NCBI RefSeq assembly: GCF_025947065.1
Contig: NZ_CP109994.1
Coordinates: forward strand, 2,108,001 to 2,172,000
Source of the DNA: Flavobacterium sp. N1736
GTDB taxonomy: Bacteria > Bacteroidota > Bacteroidia > Flavobacteriales > Flavobacteriaceae
Direction: 5' to 3'
Length of the DNA stretch: 64,000 nucleotides
In this document: one piece after another, positions 47,132 through 53,717 of the stretch
Layout: every line of letters starts with the position of its first letter
How positions within the stretch are numbered: position 1 is the stretch's first letter
Program-made: the position numbers and the translations under genes
Notes under the pieces: model-generated
The model's database searches: none
What the model saw: the letters and a program-made list of their open reading frames with translations, nothing else
What the model was told of the DNA's origin: nothing

Positions 47132-47503
47132 ATGTACGAAAGAAAAATCCCTTTGAACTTAAATTGTGGCCTGGACCTAATTGGAGAAGTGCTTTATGGC
47201 AAATGGAAAATCCGTTTGTTGTGGTTCATCAATGAAGGATTCCAGCGGCCAAGCGAACTGCAGCGAAAAATTCCGGATGCCTCCAGAAGGGTTTTAAATA
47301 TTCAGTTAAAAGAACTGGAACAGCACGAACTGGTTTCAAAAATTATTTATGCACAAATGCCTCCCAAAGTCGAATACAGCTTAACCGACTTTGGTAAAAC
47401 ACTGATACCTATAATTTTTGCTTTAGGAAACTGGGGCGATGAAAATGAGGAGCGTTTAAGAGTTGCTATTTTAAAACAGCCTTTAAATGATGGTGCTGAA
47501 TAA
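47132..47503 (+). CDS. HxlR-family winged-helix regulator
   Basis: 123 aa. The family signature is complete: an N-terminal Cys (NLNCGLDLIG, Cys12), GKWKIRLLWFI, then PSELQRKIPDASRRVLNIQLKEL as recognition region and YSLTDFGKTLIPI. In several HxlR proteins this Cys senses quinones, aldehydes or oxidants. It diverges from the SDR gene, with about 127 bp between starts, so a redox-triggered control of the SDR is likely. Confidence 0.92.
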   Translation: MYERKIPLNLNCGLDLIGEVLYGKWKIRLLWFINEGFQRPSELQRKIPDASRRVLNIQLKELEQHELVSKIIYAQMPPKVEYSLTDFGKTLIPIIFALGNWGDENEERLRVAILKQPLNDGAE

Positions 47504-47515
47504 CACAATCTACCT

Positions 47516-47584
47516 CATTGCGAGGAAAGAAGCAACCACATTTGCTAAATCAATTATAGTGTGGTTGCTTCTTTCCTCGCAATG
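47516..47584. repeat. Repeat family A variant, 25-bp paired copies
   Basis: Arms 47516-47540 and 47560-47584 are exact complements (core GCGAGGAAAGAAGCAACC). The centre differs from the other copies by one base (AAAG for AACG) in both arms, so the arms change together. Confidence 0.8.
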
Positions 47585-47604
47585 ACAAAAAATAAGAATA
47601 AAAA

Positions 47605-47633
47605 AAAAGCCCATCATAAAATGACAGGCTTTT
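47605..47633 (-). terminator. Terminator after LysM gene
   Basis: On the minus strand AAAAGCC and GGCTTTT pair, with an inner TCAT/ATGA stem, followed by a T run. It lies 22 bp after the LysM stop codon. Confidence 0.75.
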
Positions 47634-47654
47634 AAAAATAATTCGCAAAAAAAA

Positions 47655-48026
47655 TTACGCTGTAGGTATTTTTAATTTCCAACCCGGTTGAATAACGTCC
47701 GGATTTTTAATAATATCTTTATTGGCTTCATAAATAGTTTGCCATGAAACGCCATGTGCTTTTCCTATTTTTGATAATGAATCGCCACTTACAACTGTAT
47801 AATCTGTAGTTGTTCCTTCTGCAACTGCAATATTCATAACCACATCTGCTGATCTAAAATCAGGATCTATTTTTCCGTAAGCATCCCAAAGTTTTTCTTT
47901 ATCATCTGCAGATTTTGCTGTACCATCAATATACAATACATTATCCTGTTCTCTAACTTGCAAATCTGATGTACCTAAATTAGTAGCCAAATCTGTTAAC
48001 TCTTTGTATTTATCTAGTAAACTCAT
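47655..48026 (-). CDS. BON-like + LysM protein (Kbp/YgaU-like)
   Basis: 123 aa. The first part (about 1-65) has the pattern of a BON domain (LQVREQDNVLYIDGTAKSADD); residues 73-121 are a LysM domain (YTVVSGDSLSKIGKAHGVSW, ending IQPGWKLKIP). The pair BON-LysM is that of E. coli Kbp (YgaU), a cytosolic K+-binding protein. There is no signal peptide. It follows the BON lipoprotein by 6 bp, so the two are one operon. Role in potassium or osmotic response is inference from that similarity. Confidence 0.85.
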   Translation of the reverse strand: MSLLDKYKELTDLATNLGTSDLQVREQDNVLYIDGTAKSADDKEKLWDAYGKIDPDFRSADVVMNIAVAEGTTTDYTVVSGDSLSKIGKAHGVSWQTIYEANKDIIKNPDVIQPGWKLKIPTA

Positions 48027-48032
48027 AACTTT

Positions 48033-48509
48033 TTATTTAATAGTTAACTTGTTATCCACTTTTTTAGGTTTCAATTCCTGTACGCTTTTTATAAGGTTAG
48101 GCAATTGACTTCTTTTGATTTCTCCTGTAAGCGTTACTACTCCGCCTACAACGGTAGCACTAACACCATCGTAAGATTTTACAACTTTACTTAATGCTTT
48201 GTCTAATTCAGTATCAGGACTAATTATAACAGCTGCTGCCGCAGTTTCTTCCGGCGCAACAATCTGGCAGTTATTCACCACAGATTTTACTCCTTTGATT
48301 GTTTTTATAGAACTTTCAACATTTTGCTTTAAGATATCATCTTTACAAATTCCAGAAATTGTAGCAACACCTTTTTCTACTGTAACCTGTACTTCTGGTG
48401 TATCACTCAATTTTGCACTAATTTCTTTTTGAATATCTGCATCTTTAGGCCCACAAGCTACTAACAAAACAGCAAGACCCATCCCTAATAAAACTGATTT
48501 AATCTTCAT
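48033..48509 (-). CDS. Lipoprotein with two BON domains
   Basis: 158 aa. A lipoprotein signal with lipobox LLVAC (Cys19) and two BON domains: residues 25-85 (VQVTVEKGVATISG) and 95-158 (VSATVVGGVVTLTGEI). BON proteins bind membranes and often respond to osmotic shock. First gene of a two-gene unit with the BON-LysM protein. An Ala-rich link (EETAAAAVI) joins the domains. Confidence 0.9.
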   Translation of the reverse strand: MKIKSVLLGMGLAVLLVACGPKDADIQKEISAKLSDTPEVQVTVEKGVATISGICKDDILKQNVESSIKTIKGVKSVVNNCQIVAPEETAAAAVIISPDTELDKALSKVVKSYDGVSATVVGGVVTLTGEIKRSQLPNLIKSVQELKPKKVDNKLTIK

Positions 48510-48659
48510 AACGATATTTTTTTAATTAATTTATTATTTAAAGTTAACGAATTAATTAATTAAATATTACAAAATAATCTTACAATTTTTATATTTTTCC
48601 CAGTCAGTATTTGGATTGAGAGTTAAGAGACTGATCTGTTTGTAGTTAAAATCTTATTT

Positions 48660-49136
48660 TTAATCTAAATAATTTTCAGGAAACATTTTTTGCCCATACT
48701 TTTCAAAAATCGAGTTAATCTTTTGCTTAGTTTCCTTTTCAGAATCTTTATTAGTTTCCATATAATCTGCTATTTCTTCAAACAAATCATCTAATCCTGC
48801 TGGTGTAACGGTACATAAAAGTTTTGCCGGTTTGTCGCTCTCGTTTTTAAAACCGTGAACAATTCCCCCTTTCGGAATATTGACAAACGAATTCTTCTTC
48901 GCGATATAATTTCCTAATTCTGATTTAAAAGAAACCTCGCCTTCCAGCACAAAAAAAGTTTCCGTAAAATCAGCATGTGCATGCGGATTTGGCCCAGCAC
49001 CCGGTGGAATCGACATTTCGATTACAGCATATTCTCCATTAGTTTGTTTTCCTGAAATTATGATTCGGTAATTTCCTCCGGCAATTTTTAATTTTTGACC
49101 TTGGGTTTCGTCGATTGTTATAATTGGGTTATTCAT
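48660..49136 (-). CDS. Cupin-domain protein
   Basis: 158 aa. One cupin barrel with motif 1 GPNPHAHADFTETFFVLEGEV (two His, Glu) and motif 2 NIPKGGIVHGFKN (His), then a charged helical tail of about 45 residues (EEIADYMETNKDSEKE). Metal-dependent enzyme or sensor; substrate unknown. Alone on the minus strand. Confidence 0.85.
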   Translation of the reverse strand: MNNPIITIDETQGQKLKIAGGNYRIIISGKQTNGEYAVIEMSIPPGAGPNPHAHADFTETFFVLEGEVSFKSELGNYIAKKNSFVNIPKGGIVHGFKNESDKPAKLLCTVTPAGLDDLFEEIADYMETNKDSEKETKQKINSIFEKYGQKMFPENYLD

Positions 49137-49271
49137 GTGATTTTATATTATTGTTCAATTTTCAGTTCGTGTTATCTTAGATAAAATAATCGCTTTTATT
49201 ACAAAACATCTAAACTAAATTTATAAAAACTAAGAATAAAAAAGATTATTATTGTATTAAAAATCAATCTT

Positions 49272-49928
49272 ATGAATTTGAAATATCTTTTACTATTAGT
49301 TTTCTTTTTCACCATCAAAGCTTATCCAAGTGAATACCCTCACTATACAAAACAGGAAAAGGTTAATAGGGGACTGAAAGCTGCTGATATTATTTTTTAT
49401 GGAGAACTTATAAAAGTAGATACAATTTTAGGTACATACGATTTTAAAATCCTTGAAATTTTTAAAGGTCATTATCACTCAAAATTTATTAAAGCCACAA
49501 ACAATGAAAAAGATTTTTTTATTGCTCCGTTTAAAAATGATTTATGGATTGTATATGCTAAATTTAATAAAGACAGAACCATTTCTCTTAATCTAAGATC
49601 ACCAACCCAAACAATGGAAATTCCTTCCGGATTTCCACCACCAATACCTTACTATAATACTTACGGAAGAAAAATTACAAAATTAGATTCTTTAAGCAAT
49701 GATATAGAAAATTTGAAAATAAGAAATGAAACTCTGACAACATTTTTTTATCAATTAGATCAATTAAAATCTTATAAAGCTTCTCAAAATACAAATTCTG
49801 AAAAAGAAAAAAGCGAACAAAAAATAGAAACTTATAGCAGATATATTATCATTTCTTTAATTGTCAACATCATATTATTTCTAATTCTAATTTTCGTTAT
49901 TTCCAAAAAGAAAAATACGAATCTCTAA
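49272..49928 (+). CDS. Exported membrane protein with NTR/TIMP-like domain
   Basis: 218 aa. Signal peptide (1-17, after FTIKAYPS), then residues 25-110 resemble the NTR/TIMP-like fold: a start ADIIFYGELIKVD with strands KILEIFKGHYH and WIVYAKF, but without the Cys of the usual form. Next comes a Pro-rich stretch (GFPPPIPYY), a coiled-coil helix (about 135-165) and a C-terminal membrane helix (about 190-212) with a Lys-rich end. Orientation: domain outside, tail in the cytosol. I do not know its function; the NTR call is tentative. Confidence 0.7.
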   Translation: MNLKYLLLLVFFFTIKAYPSEYPHYTKQEKVNRGLKAADIIFYGELIKVDTILGTYDFKILEIFKGHYHSKFIKATNNEKDFFIAPFKNDLWIVYAKFNKDRTISLNLRSPTQTMEIPSGFPPPIPYYNTYGRKITKLDSLSNDIENLKIRNETLTTFFYQLDQLKSYKASQNTNSEKEKSEQKIETYSRYIIISLIVNIILFLILIFVISKKKNTNL

Positions 49929-49944
49929 TTTATCCGCTTTATGA

Positions 49945-49968
49945 GATTGCTTCGTTCCTCGCAAGGAC
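49945..49968. repeat. Repeat family A single copy
   Basis: GATTGCTTCGTTCCTCGCAA, reverse orientation of the family A unit, in the gap before dnaX. Confidence 0.75.
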
Positions 49969-50014
49969 TTTGATTGTCGATTGTGATTGTCGATGATGAT
50001 TGCGGTCCTTCGAC

Positions 50015-50128
50015 TTCGCTCAGGAAGACAAACGGAGCGCCCATAAAACTAAAAGCCTTATTTCGCTCAGGAAGACAAACGAAGTGCCCATAAAGCTGAA
50101 ACCATTTCTTCGCTCAGGAGGACATATC
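50015..50128. repeat. 47-bp tandem repeat, two full and one partial unit
   Basis: TTCGCTCAGGAAGACAAACG starts at 50015 and 50062, and a divergent partial unit (TTCGCTCAGGAGGACA) at 50109: period 47 bp. Related single copy at 26647-26675. No spacers between units, so not a CRISPR array. Confidence 0.75.
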
Positions 50129-50137
50129 CACAGAAAA

Positions 50138-50190
50138 AAATCCGTACAAATCAGCGTTTTCGCTTTAGCGAATCCGTTTCATCAGTGTTC
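50138..50190. repeat. Repeat family B copy upstream of dnaX
   Basis: AAATCCGTACAAATCAGCG, then the core TTCGCTTTAGCGAA, then TCCGTTTCATCAG; same orientation as 44060-44112. Confidence 0.65.
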
Positions 50191-50287
50191 AATTTATCAA
50201 ACATATATTAAAAATCGTTAATTTAATTTCCTTACTTTCTCACATTCAAACCAATCAAAATCTTCTCTAAGATTTATGATTTTCAGA

Positions 50288-50319
50288 TTTGTGATTTGGT
50301 AATTTTCAGACTATATTTG
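50288..50319 (+). promoter_or_regulatory. dnaX promoter
   Basis: TTTG (50288-50291), 20-bp spacer, TATATTTG (50312-50319), consensus in both boxes, 19 bp before the dnaX ATG. Confidence 0.75.
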
Positions 50320-50338
50320 CTATCGAATAAAATAGAAT

Positions 50339-51424
50339 ATGGAACAATTTGTAGTATCGGCTCGTAAATATCGCCCACAAACCTTTAAGGATGTTGTAGG
50401 CCAGAAAGCCATTACCAATACTTTGCTAAACGCCATAGAAAGCAATCACCTTGCCTCTGCCCTTTTATTCACGGGACCGCGTGGCGTTGGAAAAACGACT
50501 TGCGCGCGTATTTTGGCTCGAAAAATAAATCAGCCGGGATATGACGATCCAAACGAAGATTTTGCGTTTAACGTTTTTGAGTTGGATGCCGCTTCAAACA
50601 ACTCGGTTGATGATATTCGAAGTCTGATTGATCAGGTTCGAATTCCGCCACAAACCGGGCAATACAAAGTCTATATTATTGACGAGGTTCATATGTTGTC
50701 TTCGGCAGCTTTTAATGCTTTTTTGAAAACATTGGAAGAACCGCCAAAACATGCTATTTTTATTTTGGCAACTACGGAGAAACACAAAATTATTCCAACG
50801 ATTTTATCTCGTTGTCAGATATTTGATTTCAAGAGAATTACTGTAAAAGATGCTAAAGAACATTTGGCAGAAGTTGCAACAAGTCAGGGAATTAATTTTG
50901 AAGACGATGCTTTGCACATTATCGCTCAAAAAGCTGATGGTGCCATGCGTGACGCTTTATCGATTTTTGACCGTGTGGTTTCTTATTGCGGAACCAACTT
51001 AACACGTCAGGCTGTAACCGAAAACCTAAACGTTTTAGATTACGAAACGTACATTAGTATTACCGATTTACTTTTAGAAAATAAAATTCCGGATCTTTTA
51101 ATTGCTTACAATGAAATTCTTGCAAAAGGTTTCGACGGTCATCATTTTATTGCCGGATTAGCTTCGCATTTCAGAGATTTATTGGTAAGCAAAACTCCTG
51201 CTACTTTAAGTTTGCTTGAAGTTGGTGAACAAGCGCAGCAAATGTACGGCGTACAGGCGCAAAAATGTTCTCAGGAATTTTTACTTAAAGGAATTGACAT
51301 TGCAAACGACTGCGATTTAAAATATAAATTAAGTCAGAATCAGCGACTTTTGGTCGAATTATGTTTGATGCAATTAGCCTCTATCAACTTTGATGGAGAA
51401 AAAAAAAAGTTGAGCAATTCATAA
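50339..51424 (+). CDS. dnaX: DNA polymerase III gamma subunit (dnaX frame 0)
   Basis: 361 aa: the AAA+ clamp-loader ATPase. Walker A GPRGVGKTT (46-54), Walker B with DEVHML (115-120), sensor 1 ATTEKH and the Arg-finger region SRCQIF; domain III runs to the end (about 240-361). The Cys4 zinc module that normally lies between the Walker motifs is absent; the sequence there is NQPGYDDPNEDFAFNV. Frame 0 stops at 51422-51424, only 13 bases after a ten-A run. This is the short gamma form; the long tau form needs a shift to the -1 frame (see next entries). Its promoter is the consensus pair at 50288-50319. Confidence 0.9.
   Translation: MEQFVVSARKYRPQTFKDVVGQKAITNTLLNAIESNHLASALLFTGPRGVGKTTCARILARKINQPGYDDPNEDFAFNVFELDAASNNSVDDIRSLIDQVRIPPQTGQYKVYIIDEVHMLSSAAFNAFLKTLEEPPKHAIFILATTEKHKIIPTILSRCQIFDFKRITVKDAKEHLAEVATSQGINFEDDALHIIAQKADGAMRDALSIFDRVVSYCGTNLTRQAVTENLNVLDYETYISITDLLLENKIPDLLIAYNEILAKGFDGHHFIAGLASHFRDLLVSKTPATLSLLEVGEQAQQMYGVQAQKCSQEFLLKGIDIANDCDLKYKLSQNQRLLVELCLMQLASINFDGEKKKLSNS
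51399..51409 (+). other. Slippery A10 run with heptamer A AAA AAG (dnaX recoding site)
   Basis: Ten A (51399-51408) followed by G. In frame 0 the codons are GAA AAA AAA AAG, so the heptamer A AAA AAG (51403-51409) is in the phase that E. coli dnaX uses for -1 frameshifting. Sliding back one base continues as GTT GAG CAA in the frame of the tau tail. RNA polymerase slippage adding one A would give the same result. Confidence 0.75.
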
Positions 51425-52095
51425 TTCCGCCCACTTATTTTAAAAATAGCGGTTATTCGATAGTCGAAAGTCCAAAGGCAAAAGCCCAAAGTCTTGAAAA
51501 CGAAAATTCAAAGCCAAAAGCTGAAAATCCAACTCCAGCCACTGAAGTTCCGACTCCACAAAAAACAGAAATTGTTGAAACTCCAAAAGTTGAAACTCCA
51601 GAAACTCCAAGAGCTGAAACAAAAGGCGAACCAAAGGTTTCTGCATTTTCTCTTGCAAGCATTCGTGCTAAAAAAGCAATGGAAGAAAGCAATAAATCGT
51701 ATGTAAAACCTTCCTCAGTTTTGCCTACGGAAGAATTTACGGAGACTGAAATGTTATTGCATTGGAACAAATATGCACAACGTTTGGGCGAAAAAGGTTT
51801 AAAAATCATGGAATCGTTATTATTGATTAACGACCCAACTTTGAACGGAACAGTTATTACACTTGAATTACCAAATGAAGGTTCTAAATTAGATTTTGAA
51901 AGTCAGCTTAATGGGCTTTTAGGACATTTAAAAGGACATTTGCATAATCACGACATTACAATTGAAATTATTGTAAATGAAACGATACAAACCAAAAGAA
52001 GCTTTAACGATCAGGATCGCTACAATCGTTTATTAGAAATCAACCCAAATATTGAGCTTTTGCGTTCTACATTTGGATTGGATTTACCTACATAG
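51409..52095 (+). CDS. dnaX: DNA polymerase III tau-specific C-terminal part (-1 frame of dnaX)
   Basis: Open in the -1 frame from the slippery site to 52095, 228 codons. It starts VEQFIIPPTYFKN, then a Pro/Glu/Thr/Lys linker (ETPKVETPETPRAE), then a folded part (about the last 125 residues, FTETEMLLHWNKYAQRLGEKG to STFGLDLPT) as in the C-terminal region of flavobacterial DnaX. An independent start is unlikely: the first ATG is at 51679 and lies inside the linker end. Together with frame 0 up to the site it makes a 585-aa tau. Confidence 0.85.
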   Translation, partial: VEQFIIPPTYFKNSGYSIVESPKAKAQSLENENSKPKAENPTPATEVPTPQKTEIVETPKVETPETPRAETKGEPKVSAFSLASIRAKKAMEESNKSYVKPSSVLPTEEFTETEMLLHWNKYAQRLGEKGLKIMESLLLINDPTLNGTVITLELPNEGSKLDFESQLNGLLGHLKGHLHNHDITIEIIVNETIQTKRSFNDQDRYNRLLEINPNIELLRSTFGLDLPT

Positions 52096-52127
52096 CTTTT
52101 TGTATGAGATAAGTTTAGTGCTTAAAG

Positions 52128-52703
52128 TTATTTAGTAAATACTTTTTCGATTCTTTTATCCGGAATAAGCCAGGACATTGCAACGATGAAATAGGCTGCT
52201 CCGGAAAGCCATTCGTTGTAAAATGAAGCCACAATTCCAACCGTATATAAAACAGCAGAAGCTTTTCCTTTTAAATCGTTTCCTAAAGCTTTTGCCAATA
52301 CAGAATCTTTTCCTTCAACATCTAAAACTGTTTTTTGAAGAATTACATACGCAATCGCACAAAGCAATAAAATGAATCCGTAAAATGCCATCGCAGCTTT
52401 TGCGAAGTTATGCTCCCCCATCCAGCCTGTTGCAACGGGAATTAGTGACAGCCAAAATAATAAATGAAGATTTGCCCAAAGTATTTTTCCGTTTACTTTA
52501 GATAAACCATGAAGTAAATAATGGTGATTGTTCCAGTAAATTCCAACATAAATAAAACTCAGGATATAACTTAAAAACTTAGGAATAAGTGGTTTTAAAT
52601 CAGCAAACTCAACTCCGTGAGGCACTTTTATTTCCAAAATCATAATGGTAATAATAATTGCTAAAACACCATCACTAAAAGCTTCGAGTCTGGTTTTATT
52701 CAT
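52128..52703 (-). CDS. TMEM175-family K+ channel-like membrane protein
   Basis: 191 aa, six membrane helices. The RxxxFSDGVLAI motif of TMEM175 (R5, FSDG at 9-12) is in helix 1, with ITIMILEIKVP following. Bacterial TMEM175 forms tetrameric K+-leak channels; the single six-helix unit is the expected bacterial size. Its direction and position next to the ppx-ppk1-sixA group suggest a loose link with ion or polyphosphate balance, not an operon, because an inverted repeat lies between. Confidence 0.88.
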   Translation of the reverse strand: MNKTRLEAFSDGVLAIIITIMILEIKVPHGVEFADLKPLIPKFLSYILSFIYVGIYWNNHHYLLHGLSKVNGKILWANLHLLFWLSLIPVATGWMGEHNFAKAAMAFYGFILLLCAIAYVILQKTVLDVEGKDSVLAKALGNDLKGKASAVLYTVGIVASFYNEWLSGAAYFIVAMSWLIPDKRIEKVFTK

Positions 52704-52734
52704 TTTATATAAAGTTTGATGTTGAAAAAAAGTT

Positions 52735-52796
52735 TACCACAGATTAAAAGATTTTCTCAGATTTTATACTCTTTTGAATCTGTGTAATCTGTGGCA
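52735..52796. repeat. Inverted repeat family C copy
   Basis: TACCACAGATTA (52735-52746) faces TAATCTGTGGCA (52785-52796), and inside CAGATT faces GAATCTG. Relative of 34901-34985. It may stop ppx transcription on the minus strand. Confidence 0.6.
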
Positions 52797-52802
52797 ATAT
52801 TT

Positions 52803-53699
52803 TTAGATTTTACCGTAATACATTGCTTTTACGATTCCGTCAGAAAGTCCTATTTTAGGAACGTAAATCTGGCGTGCTCCACTCCACTTCATAGCATTTA
52901 AGTAAATACGTGTGGCGTGAATAATTACGTCGGCGCGATCAGAGTTTAAACCTAATTCGGCAATTCTTTGTTCGTAAGTCAATGAATTTAAAAACGCATA
53001 TTGCGAATTGATATAAATGTATGAAAGCGGTTTTTCCTGCTGTTTTCCAGACATTTTAAACAATTTATTGATGTTTCCGCCAGAACCAATTAAGGTTACT
53101 TCTTCATAATCTGCGGTATTGGTTTTAATCCATTTTTCAATTTCATCCCAAACTACATCATGAACCATATTATTTAATAAACGAACTGTTCCTGCTTTAA
53201 ACGATCTTGAAGTAATCATTTTTCCATCAGAGAATAAGGTAAATTCGGTACTTCCGCCGCCAACATCTACAAATAAATAGGTTTCATCTGATTTTAATAA
53301 ATGATGTAAATCTGTAGAAGCGATTATCGCCGCTTCTTTTTTACCATCAATAATTTCAATTTTAATGTCGGCTTTTTTCTTAATCAAAGCCACAACTTCT
53401 TTCGCATTATATGCTTCGCGCATTGCCGAAGTTGCAAATGCCATATAACGTTCTACTTTATGTACTTTCATCAAAAGATTGAATGCTTTCATGGCATCAA
53501 CCATTCGATCTATATTTTCTTCTGAAATTTCTCCTACTGTAAAGGCATCTTGTCCCAAACGAATTGGCACACGAACAAGGGAACTTTTATTGAATTGAGG
53601 TTCTTTGCCTTCTTGTTCTACAACATTGGATATCAGAAGCCTCATGGCATTTGAACCGATATCTATTGCTGCATACTTTTTAATTTTAATCATGCTCAC
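52803..53699 (-). CDS. ppx: Ppx/GppA exopolyphosphatase family protein
   Basis: 298 aa, the ASKHA phosphatase core only (no C-terminal HD domain). Motifs: AAIDIGSNAMRLLI (phosphate 1), ATSAMREAYNA, DVGGGSTEFTLF (phosphate 2) and GSGGNINKLFK. It cuts terminal phosphate from polyphosphate or pppGpp. Last gene of the sixA-ppk1-ppx unit, 18 bp after ppk1, so synthesis and breakdown are encoded together. A second Met two codons on (53693) could be the start. Confidence 0.9.
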   Translation of the reverse strand: MSMIKIKKYAAIDIGSNAMRLLISNVVEQEGKEPQFNKSSLVRVPIRLGQDAFTVGEISEENIDRMVDAMKAFNLLMKVHKVERYMAFATSAMREAYNAKEVVALIKKKADIKIEIIDGKKEAAIIASTDLHHLLKSDETYLFVDVGGGSTEFTLFSDGKMITSRSFKAGTVRLLNNMVHDVVWDEIEKWIKTNTADYEEVTLIGSGGNINKLFKMSGKQQEKPLSYIYINSQYAFLNSLTYEQRIAELGLNSDRADVIIHATRIYLNAMKWSGARQIYVPKIGLSDGIVKAMYYGKI

Positions 53700-53717
53700 T
53701 TATGATTTGTTTTGGTT

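Noticed and set aside
50015..50128. CRISPR-like array
   Set aside because: Units follow each other with the whole 47-bp period conserved, so there are no unique spacers; no cas genes are near.
51440..51809. Antisense open frames over the tau linker
   Set aside because: They arise from the Pro/Glu/Lys-rich linker read backwards and have no signals or family features.
51679..52095. Separate 138-aa gene after dnaX
   Set aside because: The frame is open upstream without stop to the slippery run and encodes a typical tau linker, so the ATG at 51679 is internal.
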